A DNA stretch of 64,000 bases, from contig NW_004450944.1 of assembly GCF_000321225.1 (NCBI RefSeq), forward strand, positions 1,129,299-1,193,298. Direction: 5' to 3'. Under the pieces are notes generated by a model that worked only from the letters and a program-made list of their open reading frames with translations, had not been told where the DNA came from and ran no database searches. The DNA comes from Odobenus rosmarus divergens. Lineage: Eukaryota; Chordata; Mammalia; Carnivora; Odobenidae. Of this stretch, positions 11,529 through 24,134 are shown in pieces. The position numbers and the translations under genes are program-made. Numbering within the stretch: the stretch's first letter is position 1; each line of letters starts with the position of its first letter.

Positions 11529-13769
11529 TACATGGTAATTTCCTTTGCAAAGCAATAATCTCTGTTATGCAGAGATTTGCAGACTATTGTTTTTATTAAA
11601 AAATTTCAGATGTTGCGGTATTTTAAAAAAGCACTTTTGAAATTTGGGTGTAGGTAAATTGGGTATATCCACTCAGTTAAAAAAATTGTTTTGGGCTTAA
11701 ACAATACAAACATTATTATTTTACAATTCCGTAGGTAAACAGCAGCTGTGGATGGAGCACGCTGTCAGAGTTACTGTGACAGCAAGGGAAGGAAACTTTT
11801 CCACCCTGACTGCATATGCTTTCATTTTTTCACACCACCCTTCCTACCACCCAGTGATGGGCTGGGGGGACCAGCCCCTAGAGCCATATGTTAAGCATTC
11901 AGAAATTTTACAAGCCACTTGTTAAATCGTTCCTACTGTGACGTTGACCACTGTGGGGGTATCTACACCAGAGAAGTCAGCCAAGGCTACAAATCACAAA
12001 CTGGTCTTTTTTCCATCTCCAAGAGCCAATTTCCCAAGACTCCCCTGCCTCACGCCCTAGTTCCATACTTCCATACGTGCAGTCAACACCAGAAGTGTTC
12101 ACAGAGACAGCACCTGGCTTCCTGGCTTCTAGAGCAAGAGCGGAAATGCATTAGCAGCAAACCCTAAGGAAGAAACTGGTGCTAAACTCAATCTTAATGG
12201 CGTGTTGAAATCTGAAGCAGTTTCTGTGGATGTTTCAGGACCACATTCGTGGAGTGACTGGTACAGCAGTCGAGGGCGGAGACCAGGCAAATCTGGGCTC
12301 TCCTGTCAAGAGGGCGTCCCGGCGATGCCACAGCTGCAGACACCCCCAGCCAGAGGGCCACATGCGGCATCAGCACAGACAGAGGGCCCCGCCCTTGACT
12401 CTGCTTCTCCCTCAAATTCCCCAAAGATACCTTGAGCCAGAAAGATCACGACAGGCACAGATTTCCTGATGTGACCCCAAGGCCCTGACACTCCCTCTGC
12501 TGGGTCCTTGCCCTTGCCCAGACCCTGCCTGAGCCGTGCCACCTGGCTCTGGAGCTTCTCCCGAGCCCTCTTTGGGGAAAAGTCCACCCTGCTTTGAGCT
12601 CCCGTGGTGTTTTGCTGATGGGTATCGCATGTCACTTAGTACATCTGCATCGTGGCCAGTGTGTGTGTATGTGGTGTGTGTGTGTTCGTCTCCACTAGCC
12701 TGCACCTCCCTGAATGCCTGGGGCTATGTGGGTTTGACATCACTCACATGTGAATGAAGAAAACACAAATCAACGAAGAAATGTGTGCACATGTGACCTA
12801 CCTAATTCAAGGCCCGGGCGAGGCACGGGTGACAGAGTGGGCCAGTCTTCCTCGGTGTCTAATTTCAGGGATTGTGTGTTGTTGAGTTCAATGTTAGCCA
12901 AGAGTGGTCTTGTGTATGTGTACGCATGTGTGCACATGTACACGTAGGCACACTCAGTGTACACGCTTAGTGCTGTGTATCTGAGCAGTCATTTCCCAGC
13001 CTGGGATGTGACCCACATTTTAGGGTTGGAGCAAGAGCTACTCAGGAGAGGGAAGAGCCCTTTCTTCACATCCGGGCAGGGCAGCCTAGCCTGCTAGTTC
13101 CAACCCACTCCCTTCTCAGAGAAGGAGAGCCGGTCCCCCAATTCCACAGCTATAGTCATTGAGATAAGAGCCCTGCTCAGGGACCCACCAGGTCCCTACC
13201 TTAAATCAAACCTGGGCACTGTCAACCTCTGAGCCATATGCCAAGCATACGTCAGCAGTTCTACAGCAGGAATGAAAGGGACGATGTTTGGGTTCACCTC
13301 TGTGGGCAGGACGTAGGGCCCTAGTGTGAGTCCCACCCCCGCGCCCCCCATCTGACAAGACAGGTATGGAGTGGGGCTAGGGTGGTGGGGCCTCTCCACA
13401 CACACACGCATCCAGCCCTGGACTGTGGGAGCCACCTGGATGGCCAGCTGCATTGCTGGCAGACCTGAGAGCCCCTGCAAGGTTGCAGGGAGGATGTCTG
13501 TGTGGACAGATACCCCTTAGCAGTGCGATGGGCATCCCTTTTGCCCAGGAATATTGTTAGGCTTGAAAAGGTGAAGGTGGCAAGGTGACAGGCTTCAGTG
13601 GGCTTAGTGTGTTAATATTGTTAATATTCACAAATGGATGGTGTCCTTTATCAATGTAAACAACTTGAAGTGTGCTGGTCTTTCTCAAGACTATAGACAG
13701 AAGCCTCAGGCCAGGTGCAAACATGAAAAGTCATGGAAGGCTAGAGTAAAAAAGGCTCCAGAGCAAGGA
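11529..13769. other. Unique sequence with TG-rich patches
   Basis: No gene is recognised. TG-rich low-complexity patches occur at about 12658-12690 and 12906-12955. A 9-bp tandem repeat, 'gttaatatt' twice, is at 13611-13628. A segment near 11690-11740 ('gggcttaaacaatacaaac') faintly resembles the start of an old reverse-oriented LTR but is too short to call. Confidence 0.4.
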
Positions 13770-13880
13770 GTCCATTTACTCTCCCACATGACACATGAGT
13801 AAACTGAGGTGGCATCACAGGTCCAAAGTCACACAGGGACATATGGGCAGAGCTGGGCAGGTACTCTGGTCCCCCGAGGC
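13770..13880 (-). repeat. MIR SINE fragment, reverse strand
   Basis: 'acacatgagtaaactgaggt', 'ggtccaaagtcacacaggga' and 'gggcagagctgggcaggtac' match the reverse complement of the MIR core (tgaggaaactgagg... ccaaggtcacacag... gagctggg). Confidence 0.68.
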
Positions 13881-14149
13881 CCCCAGGTGAATGAACTGTG
13901 TGATCATGGACTTGGCCTTGCAGCAGTGGGGGCAGCCGCATGCTGTGCTCCCTGTTCAGCACGGTGAGGTGCTGTCATTTCTCCAGCACTGTAGGTCGGT
14001 TGGGGCAGCTGGGAGTCCTCAAGCCTGGGGACATGTCGTTCTCCAAGAACCTTCTCCAGCACACAGTAAAACACGGCTCCAAGCCCAAACAGTGAAATAA
14101 CTCAAGCATTCCAGATAGCTTTCATTTCCATCAAATCTCCCCAGCTGGG

Positions 14150-16370
14150 GCTTCCAAACCATGTTTCCTCTTCCTTCTTCAACTTCCAGCTTAGTCCCTG
14201 CTTCTCCATCCCTGCTCCTGTCATTATCATGGTGACATCAACAACCAGGGGGACAACCATCTAAAGCCCTGACCTCTCCCCTTCCTGACCTCATCATCCC
14301 CAACGTTCATGTTCTCTGTCCCTGCTAAGCCTTGACTCTTGTCATCATAAATGACATCACTACATCCAACACCCTCGTTTCAGGCACCCTTTCTGACCAC
14401 CCCCGAAGCTGTCCAGGCCACTTACTCTAGAACACTAACTACCACAATCCCTTTTTCACTATCTATCACCGTCCCTTCTTCATGGCCTTGTCTATCCTTC
14501 GTATTCCTCCTTTGCAAATACCCTCACCTCCTTGCCCCTCACATCTTGCGTGGTACTCAAGGGGCAAAACGTCAGACTGTGGTTCAGTCCAACTCTCTAC
14601 CTATTCTGGGCCACACCTGAGCAACCTACCTGGCCAGAGAAAATGACACACCTGGACTGACAGGCCACTGAAACTCCAAGGGTCACCTAGGAAGCCAGGT
14701 AATTAGACTACATTTTCTATGTGAATTTGCTCCCTGCTCTTTGGGTTGCTCTTCAAACACGTCCTCTCCATCAGCTCATCGCTTTATCTTATGTTCAGAA
14801 AAAAGACAAGCAATCAGACTCTCGTCTTCTTCCACCAAATCCCCAAGCCTCCCTATGTCCACACCCATATTCTCCCTTGCCTGCTGTGAAAGTGGGAACA
14901 TCTCTGCTGCTTTAGAAGGAAGACTGGTGGACATGTATTCTCGGTGCCCCCCCCTCCTTGATTTTTGACAGCTTTACCCCTATCGTTCTCCCCTCTGCTC
15001 TGAAACATCAACCCCTCCTTTCTACTCCGTCATTTCCATCAGCAAACAAAGATGCTATAGAATCTCCACCCAAAAATATCTCTTAAAAACAAATCCTTCC
15101 TGGGGCACCTGGATGGCTCAGTTGGTTAAGCATCTGACTCTTGGTTTCGACTCAGGTCATGATCTCAAGGCTGTGAGATTGAGCCCTGCATCAGGCTCCA
15201 AGCTCAGCAGGGAGGCTGCTTAGGATTCTCTCTCTCCCTCTCTCTCTGCCCCTCCCCTACTCTCTCTTTCTCTCTCTCTGTCTAAAATAAAGTCTTTAAA
15301 AAACAAACAAACAAATCCTTCCTCTGTTCAGCATCCTCTATCTAGCTGCTGTCCCATTTCTGTGCTCAGTTTTCAAAGAAAAACTTGTGAAAGTGTAAGC
15401 TCAACTTGCTCATTTTGCTCTTTTGACTCAGTTACTCTTTGATTCCTTCAACCCATTTCACACCCTCCAGCCTCCCTCTAGAACTGCCCTTGTCAAGGCT
15501 TCTACAGGCACCATGGTATAGGACCCTTCACCGAGTGCTTCTCTGACCCCATGTCCCTGGTGGCGGCCACCCCTCCTCACCTCTCTTGGCTTCTAGTATG
15601 CCATACTCTTTTCTTCCTTCTTCCTCACTGGCCACTCCTTGGTTCCCATCACCTGTACCTCTCCTACTGGATTCCAAGTGGTGATGGATCAGAGGGTTCA
15701 TTCTCTAACTGAGCTGTCTTTCCAGGTTAGTCCATAGCTTCAAATACCACCTATAAGCTTATGTCTCTGTCCATTTGGGTATCTCCAGGCCTGACCTCTT
15801 GCTGGAACTTTAGGCACATCTGTGCTTATGATATCCATATTGAGATCATTTAGATGACAGTACACTCGATATTTCTCCCCAAACCTGCCCCTTCAACTCA
15901 CACCTCGATCTTCCCTGTCTTGGGAAATGTTACAACAATCCGCCAAGTTGTTGAGCTGCATATTTAGGAGTTTTTCTTCCTTCTTTTTCTTCTGCTATCC
16001 TGGCCAAATCACCAGCAAGTTCTGTCTTGCCATCTCAAATATGCTGCAAATCCTCCCTTTCTCGCCACCTTTATCACCATCACCATCTCCTCCCTGGACC
16101 CCTGCAACAGCCTCTTAATTGGTGTCCTGACTTTCATGTCTGTCCCCCTACGATCCATTTTCCCACCCAGCAGCCAGAGTGATCTTTCAAAATGCAAATC
16201 AGGGTATGTCACTGCTGTGCTTAGAACATGTCCCACCACCCTTCTTATATCTTTCACAGCAATTATCACAGCCCGTGATTACCTTATTTGTCTTCTTGCC
16301 TTTCGTCCATCTCCTGTGCCTAGAATAAAAGCTCAGAGGCAGGCACCTGACCCACTAGCACAGGCCTGAC
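14150..16370 (+). repeat. Long L2 LINE fragment (ORF2 end and 3' region)
   Basis: Recognisable L2 phrases in order are 'ccgtcatttccatcagcaaa' (about 15027), 'acaaagatgctatagaatct' (15046), 'gctgctgtcccatttctgtg' (15345), 'ctgcccttgtcaaggcttc' (15485), 'cttcctcactggccactcc' (15622), 'ttcaaataccacctataagc' (15740), 'ccctggacccctgcaacagc' (16092), 'agcagccagagtgatctttc' (16169) and 'atgcaaatcagggtatgtca' (16193). It is split by a SINE at 15102-15310. It is far from coding, with many stops and indels. The 5' limit is uncertain. Confidence 0.78.
15102..15310 (+). repeat. Can-SINE (SINEC), forward strand, inside L2
   Basis: Head 'ggggcacctggatggctcag', 'gattgagccctgcatcaggc', a CT-rich stretch (15224-15280) and the tail 'aaataaagtctttaaaaaac'. 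The target-site duplication 'acaaatccttcct' is at 15089-15101 and 15311-15323. It belongs to an older-looking subfamily than the 11.3-kb copy ('catctgactcttggtttcg' variant). Confidence 0.94.
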
Positions 16371-18547
16371 CCGTCATGGATAATCATTATCATACTGCTG
16401 CCTAAATTAATCAACACGTTTTTTGGGGGAAGGACTTATAATCTAATCTCAGGTCCAGGATACTTTCTCGTGGTCAGCAGAAAGTCTGTACATTAGAAAG
16501 ATGAAACGTGCTTTAAATAGGCACCAGCCCTGGCAGAAGACAGGGCACTAGGAGAACTCCGTCTCTGCAGAACCTTTTATCGCCCTCAGAAACTGAAAGC
16601 CCCTAAATATAGGCCAGCCATTAAAGATTCATGAGCTCCCGCCACGATATATCAGCACCGTGGAAATCGGAGACGTCCATCATGGTGGACACTTTGACAT
16701 TTGTTCCTAATCAGAAAATGCATATACTTTGTTACTTTTTGAGGGAAGGATGACCAGGGCAATATTCCAGAAGCATAGGAGGCTTCCCCCTTCAAGCAGG
16801 GATTATGTTTTGCTCTCCAGTGCAAACACAGAACACCCACAAGCCACCTCCACTGCATAGAGGCTGAAAACAGAGGTGGTTCTGGCTGGACTCCCTTCCC
16901 CGTGTCTCTTCAGGCATCACAGATGCTCACTGTCCTTTTTTCTGGGGCGTATTTTACTTAATCCCCATTTAGGAGAGGTTTGCAGCATCTTTCCTGTGGC
17001 CACGAAACTTTTTGATCAAAAGAGCTATTGTAGGGAGGGGCAGTGGAGGGGATCGGCCTGAAATAATGCCATCATTTGACATTTTACAGAAATTATGCTG
17101 ATTTATAATTTGGGTTTTTATATGCAAGAAAATGCAAACTTCTACATATGGTGAAAATACGGAGTTATATTTTCTCTAACGAATAGGATGAAGAATGGGG
17201 GAACTCATGGTATTTGTGGATCTTAGTTTCTTAATCTGTATAATGGGCATGGTCTCACCTCCACCCCCCCACCACCTCAGGTTCAATATATTTAAAGGCT
17301 TGCTAAAAAGGAAGGCTTAAATTCCTGAGACAAATGTACTCTGTACATAGAATATGCTATTATTGTTAATTTTAACAACAGTAAGTACAAACAAACAGCC
17401 CCCCAGAAACCAGGCCCAGGAGGAAGAATTACCGCAAATGAATGAGCGAGCACTTGAGTTCTCCGCATGGTATTCTAAACAAGACAGAGCTTCACCGGGT
17501 CATTGCTTTCCCAACTGACTCCATCTCTCCCTTTGCCCCCCTCTTTCTGGGCACACGCGTGAGAGGGTTCACATCCGTACACACATCCGTTGGCAGTGTG
17601 CGTGCATACCTGTGTGTGTGGGGTGTGCACACATGCTTGTGATCGCAGAGGAAGGTGGGTGAGTTATAGGCAAGTCACAGAAGCAGCTCCAAGGAGGCAA
17701 GAAAGCCCACCTCCAGCAGCCAGGGTCGGCCCAGAGAACCATGCCCGCCCTGACAGCCCATGTGATGAAGAACCTTCCACTGCAGTGGCAGCTTTTTACA
17801 GTTTCTATTAACCTGTAAAAAGGTCAATAGAAAACCGTTAACTTCCCGATGGCCTTGGTGACAGCGTGTCCCGATTTCCTTCTCAGTGTTTGGTGAGTCA
17901 GGAGTGAGTGTCCAGGTCTGTGGATGCCGTGGGAACGGACTTCTATTTTCAGCAGGGCTGTGAGAGTGGACAGAGAAAGCCCCAGGGCCGCCTCCCACCC
18001 TCACCGGGGCGGCCTCCCAGAGATTCGGGGAGAGCCACATGACAAAGCCAGTGCAGCTCAAGCTGAGCCCCCTCCCTGCGAAACCTCCAGCAGGCCAGGG
18101 TGAGTCCCTCCCATCCCTTGCCCTTGCCTTTCTCAGCCCTAATTCTGTCTCCAGGCCACTCCTAGCAGCTGGGTCTTCTCCTCAATTTCCCAGTCTGCAT
18201 GTGCAGGAGGGGAGAGGGTTCCTGTCCACAAGTCCTAGCTTCTCAGCAGGGCACTCAGCTGCCCCTGTGACCTGGCCAAGCCCACGCCGGCGCCCACCAC
18301 GTCTCATGGTCCACACCCCTCTTCTTTCTCCCTCTCCTGCTCCGACGTCTCATTCATGCTCGGCATTTGCCCAGGCAGCTGTCGCAGAACAAATCGTGGA
18401 AAAGACATAAAAAGCTCTCCTGTATCTTGATATTTACTACTAGAAAAACACCACGATGAGGGATCAGGGCTTTGGTGGAGAGATTCTGGGGATTTCTCCA
18501 CACAAATAGGTGAATACGCACCTTCAACATGATTCCATCCAGACTAA
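16371..18547. other. Unique sequence, no gene recognised
   Basis: No repeat family or exon is recognised. A short TG-rich patch lies at about 17595-17640. The segment 17980-18300 is GC-richer with scattered CpG but is too sparse for a CpG island. Confidence 0.42.
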
Positions 18548-18746
18548 ATTTTTTTTTTTAAGATTTTATTGATCTATTTGACAGAGAGAGACAGCAAGAG
18601 AGGGAACACAAGCAGGGGGAGTGGGAGAGGGAAAAGCAGGCTTCCCGCTGAGCGGGGAGCCCAATGCGGGGCTCGATCCCAGAACCCCGGGATCATGACC
18701 TGAGCCAAAGGCAGATGCTTAACCGACTGAGCCACCCAAGTGCCCT
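18548..18746 (-). repeat. Can-SINE (SINEC), reverse strand
   Basis: Reverse-oriented SINE: T-run and 'aagattttattgatctattt', GA-rich body 'gagagagacagcaagagag', 'gcttcccgctgagcggggag', 'ggggctcgatcccagaac', and head complement 'gccacccaagtgccct'. No clear target-site duplication is visible. Confidence 0.92.
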
Positions 18747-18944
18747 GAAATCTCTAAAATGGAGGGACTGTGGTGGGCGCGCATGTCCTGGCAGAGGGAG
18801 CTGTCCCTCTGGGAAATACTGGCATTACTGGACCCAGCAAGCACTCTAGGAATCTCTTGTAAGGCAAGGTGGACAGACAAGGATACAGTGGTGTTTATGA
18901 CCCAGGGAACCTGGCGGTGAACCAAGGGCCTCACAAGAGACACC

Positions 18945-19085
18945 TATGTAAATAAACATGGAGCTTCCATGCAGGGAAATGCCACACAGTTATTAAAAGC
19001 CATGGATTACTTCTCTTTATGTTGACAAGAAAAGGCATTCTTAACATGTTGTGAACTGAACGGAACAAAAACACTAATGGTGGCC
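18945..19085 (+). repeat. Possible old L1 (L1M) 3'-region fragment
   Basis: 'aatgccacacagttattaaa', 'agccatggattacttc' and 'cattcttaacatgttgtgaa' follow the order of the L1M 3' region (acagttattaaaaag... gaggtagc... aatatattgttaagtga). The fragment is diverged and short. Confidence 0.4.
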
Positions 19086-19544
19086 CTTGGGAGACCTGCA
19101 AAGTGGTCCATCGGGGAAGATGGACCCACTGTTCTCACCACTGAGATCATCACCAGTGATGGTGTAGGGGACTTGTCAGTGATTCCCCCTAATTAACAAT
19201 GGAATTCTTCAAACAGAATCCCAACTCTGTGCACAGATTTCTTTTTAAGGCAATGGTAAGAGGCGCTTGCTTGAAAATGAACAAGAGGGACCTTTTCAGG
19301 GAGATGGGCACTGCTAACAGACTTGACCTGAAGAATTTCTTCAAATACGTTTTGGGGAGTGCCTGAAGTGTCCAGTAGGAGTCCAGACCTGAGGAAGGAA
19401 ACAAGGCCACCGTAGTCAGGAGGCAAGTCTCTCTGGGAAGAGCATGGGCAGAGCAAACAAGAACTTGGGTTCGCCTGACAGAGAGAGACTGGGCTACCAG
19501 CAGGTAAACTTGCACCTAACTAAGACTGTGTCACCCGGGATGCA
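19086..19544. other. Unique sequence, no gene recognised
   Basis: Nothing is recognisable beyond open frames at 19189-19515 (minus) without a known domain. Confidence 0.4.
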
Positions 19545-19790
19545 TGAGGTTATGGTGCAGTGACATATAACTCAGGGTCTCGCAGCTTACCACAGCACAT
19601 GTTTCATGCTTATTTCTCATTCACACCCATGCCCAGTGTGGGTCAGCAGGAGGCTGTGCTCCCAGAAATCACCCTGGGAGGCTTCATCTCCACCCTTGCC
19701 CCCGCAATGAGCCAAGCAAGGAAGGAGGGCATGACAAACCACCATTGGCTCTTATAGCTCCCACGTAGGACAACACACCACACTTCTGCT
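19545..19790 (-). repeat. Unclassified ancient mammalian repeat
   Basis: 'cacatgtttcatgcttattt', 'gtgtgggtcagcaggaggct', 'gcatgacaaaccaccattgg' and a following 'cttatagctccc' resemble a common old mammalian repeat read in reverse, probably LTR-derived. I cannot assign the family with confidence. Confidence 0.35.
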
Positions 19791-21149
19791 GAAAACACAT
19801 CACGTGACGATGCCTGGCTTCAGGGGCATGGGGAGCTCATCTGAGTGCCTTGAAGAGAAGAGGACTGAGACCCTTTGAGAAACAGCACTAAGACTACTGC
19901 AAAGGCAGGGGGCTGTGGCAAGGGGGGGTGGCATCAGCTGCCAAGATGTAGGCTCAGTGGTGTGCAATGGGAGGGCTGCAAGAAGGAAGATCACTGGCGT
20001 CAAGTACATCCTTGGTGAGTGGGGCCAAAGTGAGAGACCACAGGCAGGGGAGTGTGAGGCATATGGCCCAGATGTCAGGGCAGGAGCTGAAACCCAAAGA
20101 ACTAGGCTGAAGTATTTTGCCCTCCACCAGCCCTCCTGAACACAGTGAGAGCACATCACCCATGCTCCAAAAGCCAAAGGACCCAAGTGAATATTCTGGG
20201 AGGGGAACACCTGTACCCAGAGACTCAGGTTCACCACGGGACCCAAGACATGTAGGGCGCCCATGACCACCCGCCTGCTGGTTCCCTGCTCCAGAACACA
20301 AGAAGCAAGAAGTGTTTTTTGCACAACTCCCCTGCCACATAGGCTGGATGGGGAGAGCGCCTCTCCACCTCTCTGAAGTTCAGTTATAAATGCCTCAAGT
20401 GCTAGAGCTCCCAAGACACCCCTGGCCGCCTCTGATGCTCTGAAAACAGTCATTTTACTACTCTTCTCTGCTTCCTACCATTTATACTTCAGCTGATCTG
20501 GCTTCCATCAGTGACATTGTTGGGCTCTGCATGTGCCCTTGGCATATTCAGATAAATATGGATCTGGATTTCTGTAGGATCACTCAGTGACTGCTAGCAG
20601 GAGAGTATGGAAGAGAAAAGAATCAGGAGTGGGACAGGGCACAAAGCCCTGGGGGGTGCCCCATGGGTGGGAAGCTGATAGCTTCCACAGGCTGTGGGCT
20701 TCTCTTGGCCTTTGAGGTTCAACTGAGAGCTGTGTCTACACACCCGGCTCCTCTTTTCCCTTGGAAATGGGAACAAAAGAGAGGGACAGTTGGCACTCTC
20801 CCTCTCCCCCAGGTTTCAGGGGGTAGGGCAAGATAAGACACTCACTTCATCACCTAGCACCTGTGCAGGTGTGTGGGACGATCCTAATGCTAACAGCGCC
20901 CATCAAGCTAGCTTTCTCTGCTAGCTGTTCAAGCCTTCTCTGTCTGTGTGCATGGCAGCTCTGGACAGCCAGGGAATGAACATCGTTCAGTGAATAAAGG
21001 GAGTTGGTGGATAAATACCCCGGCTCCCTTACCCCTCAGGCTGGGTAACACTGAGGTGTGTGTGTTCTACTCTGTCTCCCAGAGTCGCCCAGTGGGATTG
21101 GGCTTCAGCTGTCCAAAGAGGTAACTGGCTGGATAAAGCAAACTGTTTT
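19791..21149. other. Unique sequence, no gene recognised
   Basis: A minus-strand open frame of 217 codons (19800-20453) is the longest here. Its composition is that of ordinary non-coding sequence and no domain is recognised. No RNA gene is seen. Confidence 0.4.
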
Positions 21150-21285
21150 GGCTGCCTTCCTTCCCTGTCTCACTTCTCCACTCATCCATCAGTGATTCCT
21201 GAAGTTACCTCCCAAATAAATTATATGCACTTTCAGGGAAAGAGCAAACTCTCCTTCTGGGGAAACCCAAACTCAGACATATGAG
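21150..21285 (+). repeat. Unclassified dispersed repeat, copy B (3' end)
   Basis: 'ccttccctgtctcacttctc', 'gttacctcccaaataaatta', and terminal 'tccttctggggaaacccaaa' followed by 'ctcagac'. This is the same order as copies A, C, D and the reversed copy E. Confidence 0.45.
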
Positions 21286-21292
21286 AACTACT

Positions 21293-21515
21293 GGCATAGT
21301 GGTTAAGATTCCAGGCACTGGGGTCAGAGCATCTAGATTCGAATCCTTGATCAGCCATTTAATAACTGTTCAACCTTCAATACTTTACTCCACCTCTCTG
21401 GGGTAAGTGGAGAAGAGTATTGGTATTTTCCTGTTAAGATTGCTGCTAGGATATACAGGAGAGAGGTAGGTAAAGTACTTAGCCAAGTATCTGGCAAATA
21501 AAAAAAGTGTTCAAG
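21293..21515 (+). repeat. MIR SINE, forward strand
   Basis: The order 'catagtggttaagattccag', 'cactggggtcagagcatcta', 'gattcgaatccttgatcagc', 'catttaataactgttcaacc', then 'gtaaagtacttagccaagta' and 'tctggcaaataaaaaaagtg' covers nearly the whole MIR consensus, with normal old-repeat divergence. Confidence 0.75.
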
Positions 21516-21616
21516 GCATGCATATCATATGCATACAATGTATATATGTGTGTATATGTATAATATGTGTATGGCTATATGGATATATGCATATATGTAT
21601 ATATGTGTGTATGCAT
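21516..21616. repeat. TATG/ATGCAT low-complexity tract
   Basis: An impure alternating purine-pyrimidine tract of TATATG, TGTGTATA and ATGCATA words sits immediately after the MIR end. Self-complementary ATATGCATAT words near both ends could let it fold. Confidence 0.8.
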
Positions 21617-22904
21617 TTTTTTCCTTTCCCATTTTTCTTCTGGTGGAGAAAATAAGAGCCAAACCTTTCTGCCAAACTTGAGGCAGAGGACAAGGGACTT
21701 ATCCAAGACCACCTAGAGAACATGAAGTGAACTCAGACTTAGCATCCCAAGCTCCTTCTTGGGGAACGAACACAGTGTGAGCAGAGAAGCGGCATCTGGA
21801 AAGGCAGGGGATGCTGAGGGTGTTCCTCAGGTGTGGAAGTCATTAGCTTCACCTTGTCCTTTTCAGGGACCTGCAGACCTAGGTGTAGGATAAGAAGAGG
21901 TTCTCCAGTCCCTCTACAGGCTGAGAAATGAACTCTTAGCTTGAGAAAAGCAAAGTCTGGTCTTCCCTGTCATGTCACCCTAGCAGGATGTACATCCTGC
22001 CCCCCCGCAAACCCTCACCCCTCACCAGAACCATCCAGGAAAGCCCATGCTATGCTGTTGTCAGCTGACCACTCATCTCTCTCTTCTTTTGCTTTGGGTA
22101 ATTTGATTTCACTGGAGAGTTAGAGACTTGCAGAGAGGAGAGCATAGGGGCTTTGCAGTGACTCGTCACATGGCTAACATGAGGCAGAGAGCCTAATTAC
22201 TCACGATAAGCACCTGGAGGGAAAAACATCAACATAAGGCAGCATACACCAAGCATGCTCCATCAGTCTCACTTCAGCTGAGCAAGTGGTTAAGACACAG
22301 CAAGTGAAGGATCCCTTTGGGTTCAAGGCATGGCCCCGCCACAGACTCACGCTGCATCCCCTCAGCCTGCTGCCATGGAGGGCATTGTGCACCTCACACC
22401 ATGGAGCACTTGGGAGAAAACATGTTCTTTTTTTAAAGATCGCAACAGCCAGGCAGCAAAAGGACAGACTGAGCTATGTGGGAGCCCTGCCCTGACCGGG
22501 TTAGGTCGCGGGTCATTTAGGTGTGCCTAGCTGGCTGTCCAGAATCCACTCAGGGAGCAAGAAGGACTGGGAATCTCTGATCAAACACAGGCGTTTCCAT
22601 TGCACTGGTCCATAGGGGTAACGCGGGTTAGAGCAGCACATCATGCCCCCAATCCCCTGGACCAAAAGTTTCCTTTCAGGGCCAGGACTAGTGTGGGGTG
22701 AGAGAGGAACTTGGGGCACAGAATGTAAGGAGGCCCCTGGGGTCAAGGCAGCCTTGCACCTGCACACCCAGAGAGGAAGAGCCGCCCTCAGTTCCCTTGG
22801 GTAAGTAACACTGAGAGCCGGCGCCCCCTTACGTTTTGTGCCCTAGATGCCACACTCAGCTGGTCCGAGCCCTGCTCCTCTTATACCCCTGCACTGCCAG
22901 GAGC
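21617..22904. other. Unique sequence, no gene recognised
   Basis: No exon or clear repeat is seen. A weak reverse MIR-like phrase ('cttgaggcagaggacaaggg', 21677-21696) is too short to call. Confidence 0.4.
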
Positions 22905-23062
22905 CTTGCTTATGCAGAGTGGTAGGACCAGCAGCAGCGGCATCACCTAGTCACTGGCTAGAAATGTAGAACCTCAGTTCTACTCCAGCCCTTCTGAGTC
23001 GTAATCTGAAGATTAACAAGATGCCGGATGATTCGTATGTGCAAAATTAATGTTTGAGAGAT
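22905..23062 (-). mobile_element. MER5-type hAT DNA transposon relic, reverse strand
   Basis: 'taggaccagcagcagcggca', 'tcacctagtcactggctaga', 'aatgtagaacctcag', 'tgagtcgtaatctgaagatt', 'aacaagatgccggatgattc' and 'gtatgtgcaaaattaatgtt' with 'tgagag' follow the reverse complement of MER5A order. This is a non-autonomous Charlie-like element with no coding capacity. Confidence 0.75.
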
Positions 23063-24134
23063 GGCAGGGCTGAGGGATGGCAGAAATTGCAGGCTTGTCT
23101 GGCATTTGCCATCTCTCAGCCTTGGTGGTGCTGGGGTGGGAGGTGGCTGATAGCAAGAAGATACTCCCAGGAGTTCCCCGAGTCTCTCTCAACTACTGAA
23201 GATCACAAATCTACATTCAACTTCCAGAGAGACATCACATTGGTTATATTAAAAGAAATAGTTATTGACCATTTATTAAATATTTAACAAAGCTCACACA
23301 TTGTATTTGGATAGAAGAACAACCACTCTCTAAAGTTCCATCCCGGACTAAGAGTCTATTTAATATTGCATTATGTCAATACAGTCTGGGCAATAAAAAT
23401 CAATAAATATTTACATGGTGTCTCAAATGTATCCAGACCTTAAAAGAACAATGTGTCAGGCACATGCCCAAGTTCCCACTCCTCCCACAACTGAAAGATA
23501 CGAAGAATGGCAATGAGTAGGTTATTAATATGAGGAAGTCTTGCAAGAAATCCATTTGTACTTGGCTGTTTTACCTGATGGAGCCTTAAAGGGAGTGATG
23601 CTAGGGAAGCACTAAATGGGAAGAAGTTGCTGAAACTGTAACAAGACTGGCCTGGATGTTCAGGTTTGTGGTCAGTATCTCTTTAAATATATTGGAATGT
23701 ATATACTTTCCATTAAAAGCAACCCAACTTAATAAACCATGTTCATCACCCAATCAAGTCAACCAAGACTGATCTATCACCCACCATGCTTGCACCCTGC
23801 ACATCTGAGTCCTCCAAAACCTAAGGATACTCTGATGACTCCTGGGCTCATGCTGGAGAGAAGTGAGTTCTGAGCAAGTCTGACTATAATACTACTCTTT
23901 GAACCACTCTCATGAGCCAAGGCAAGTGTGTCCAATAGTCCCAAGTTCTCCAGTGTCTACAGGTAACAATTCTCAAGTCCATCAAGGTAAGTGCCTTGAT
24001 AAAGCTCACAGAGCAAAAACTGATCAATTTTTTTCCACCTCCCCACAGAATTAAATGTAATTCTTATTTTGAACACTGATGATCACAGGGTATATATCAA
24101 CATGAAATAGACTGCTCAATCAGCAGTGAAAAAC
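23063..24134. other. Repeat-free AT-rich sequence
   Basis: No repeat or exon is recognised over about 1 kb. The AT-rich, stop-dense stretch 23215-23760 has homeodomain-like words and could be a conserved non-coding element. That is an inference only. Confidence 0.4.

Noticed and set aside
17980..18300. Possible CpG island promoter
   Set aside because: CpGs are scattered and the GC-rich part is short. No promoter elements or first-exon structure can be seen.
19800..20453. 217-codon minus-strand open frame
   Set aside because: No known domain, no neighbouring exon-like signals and ordinary non-coding composition.
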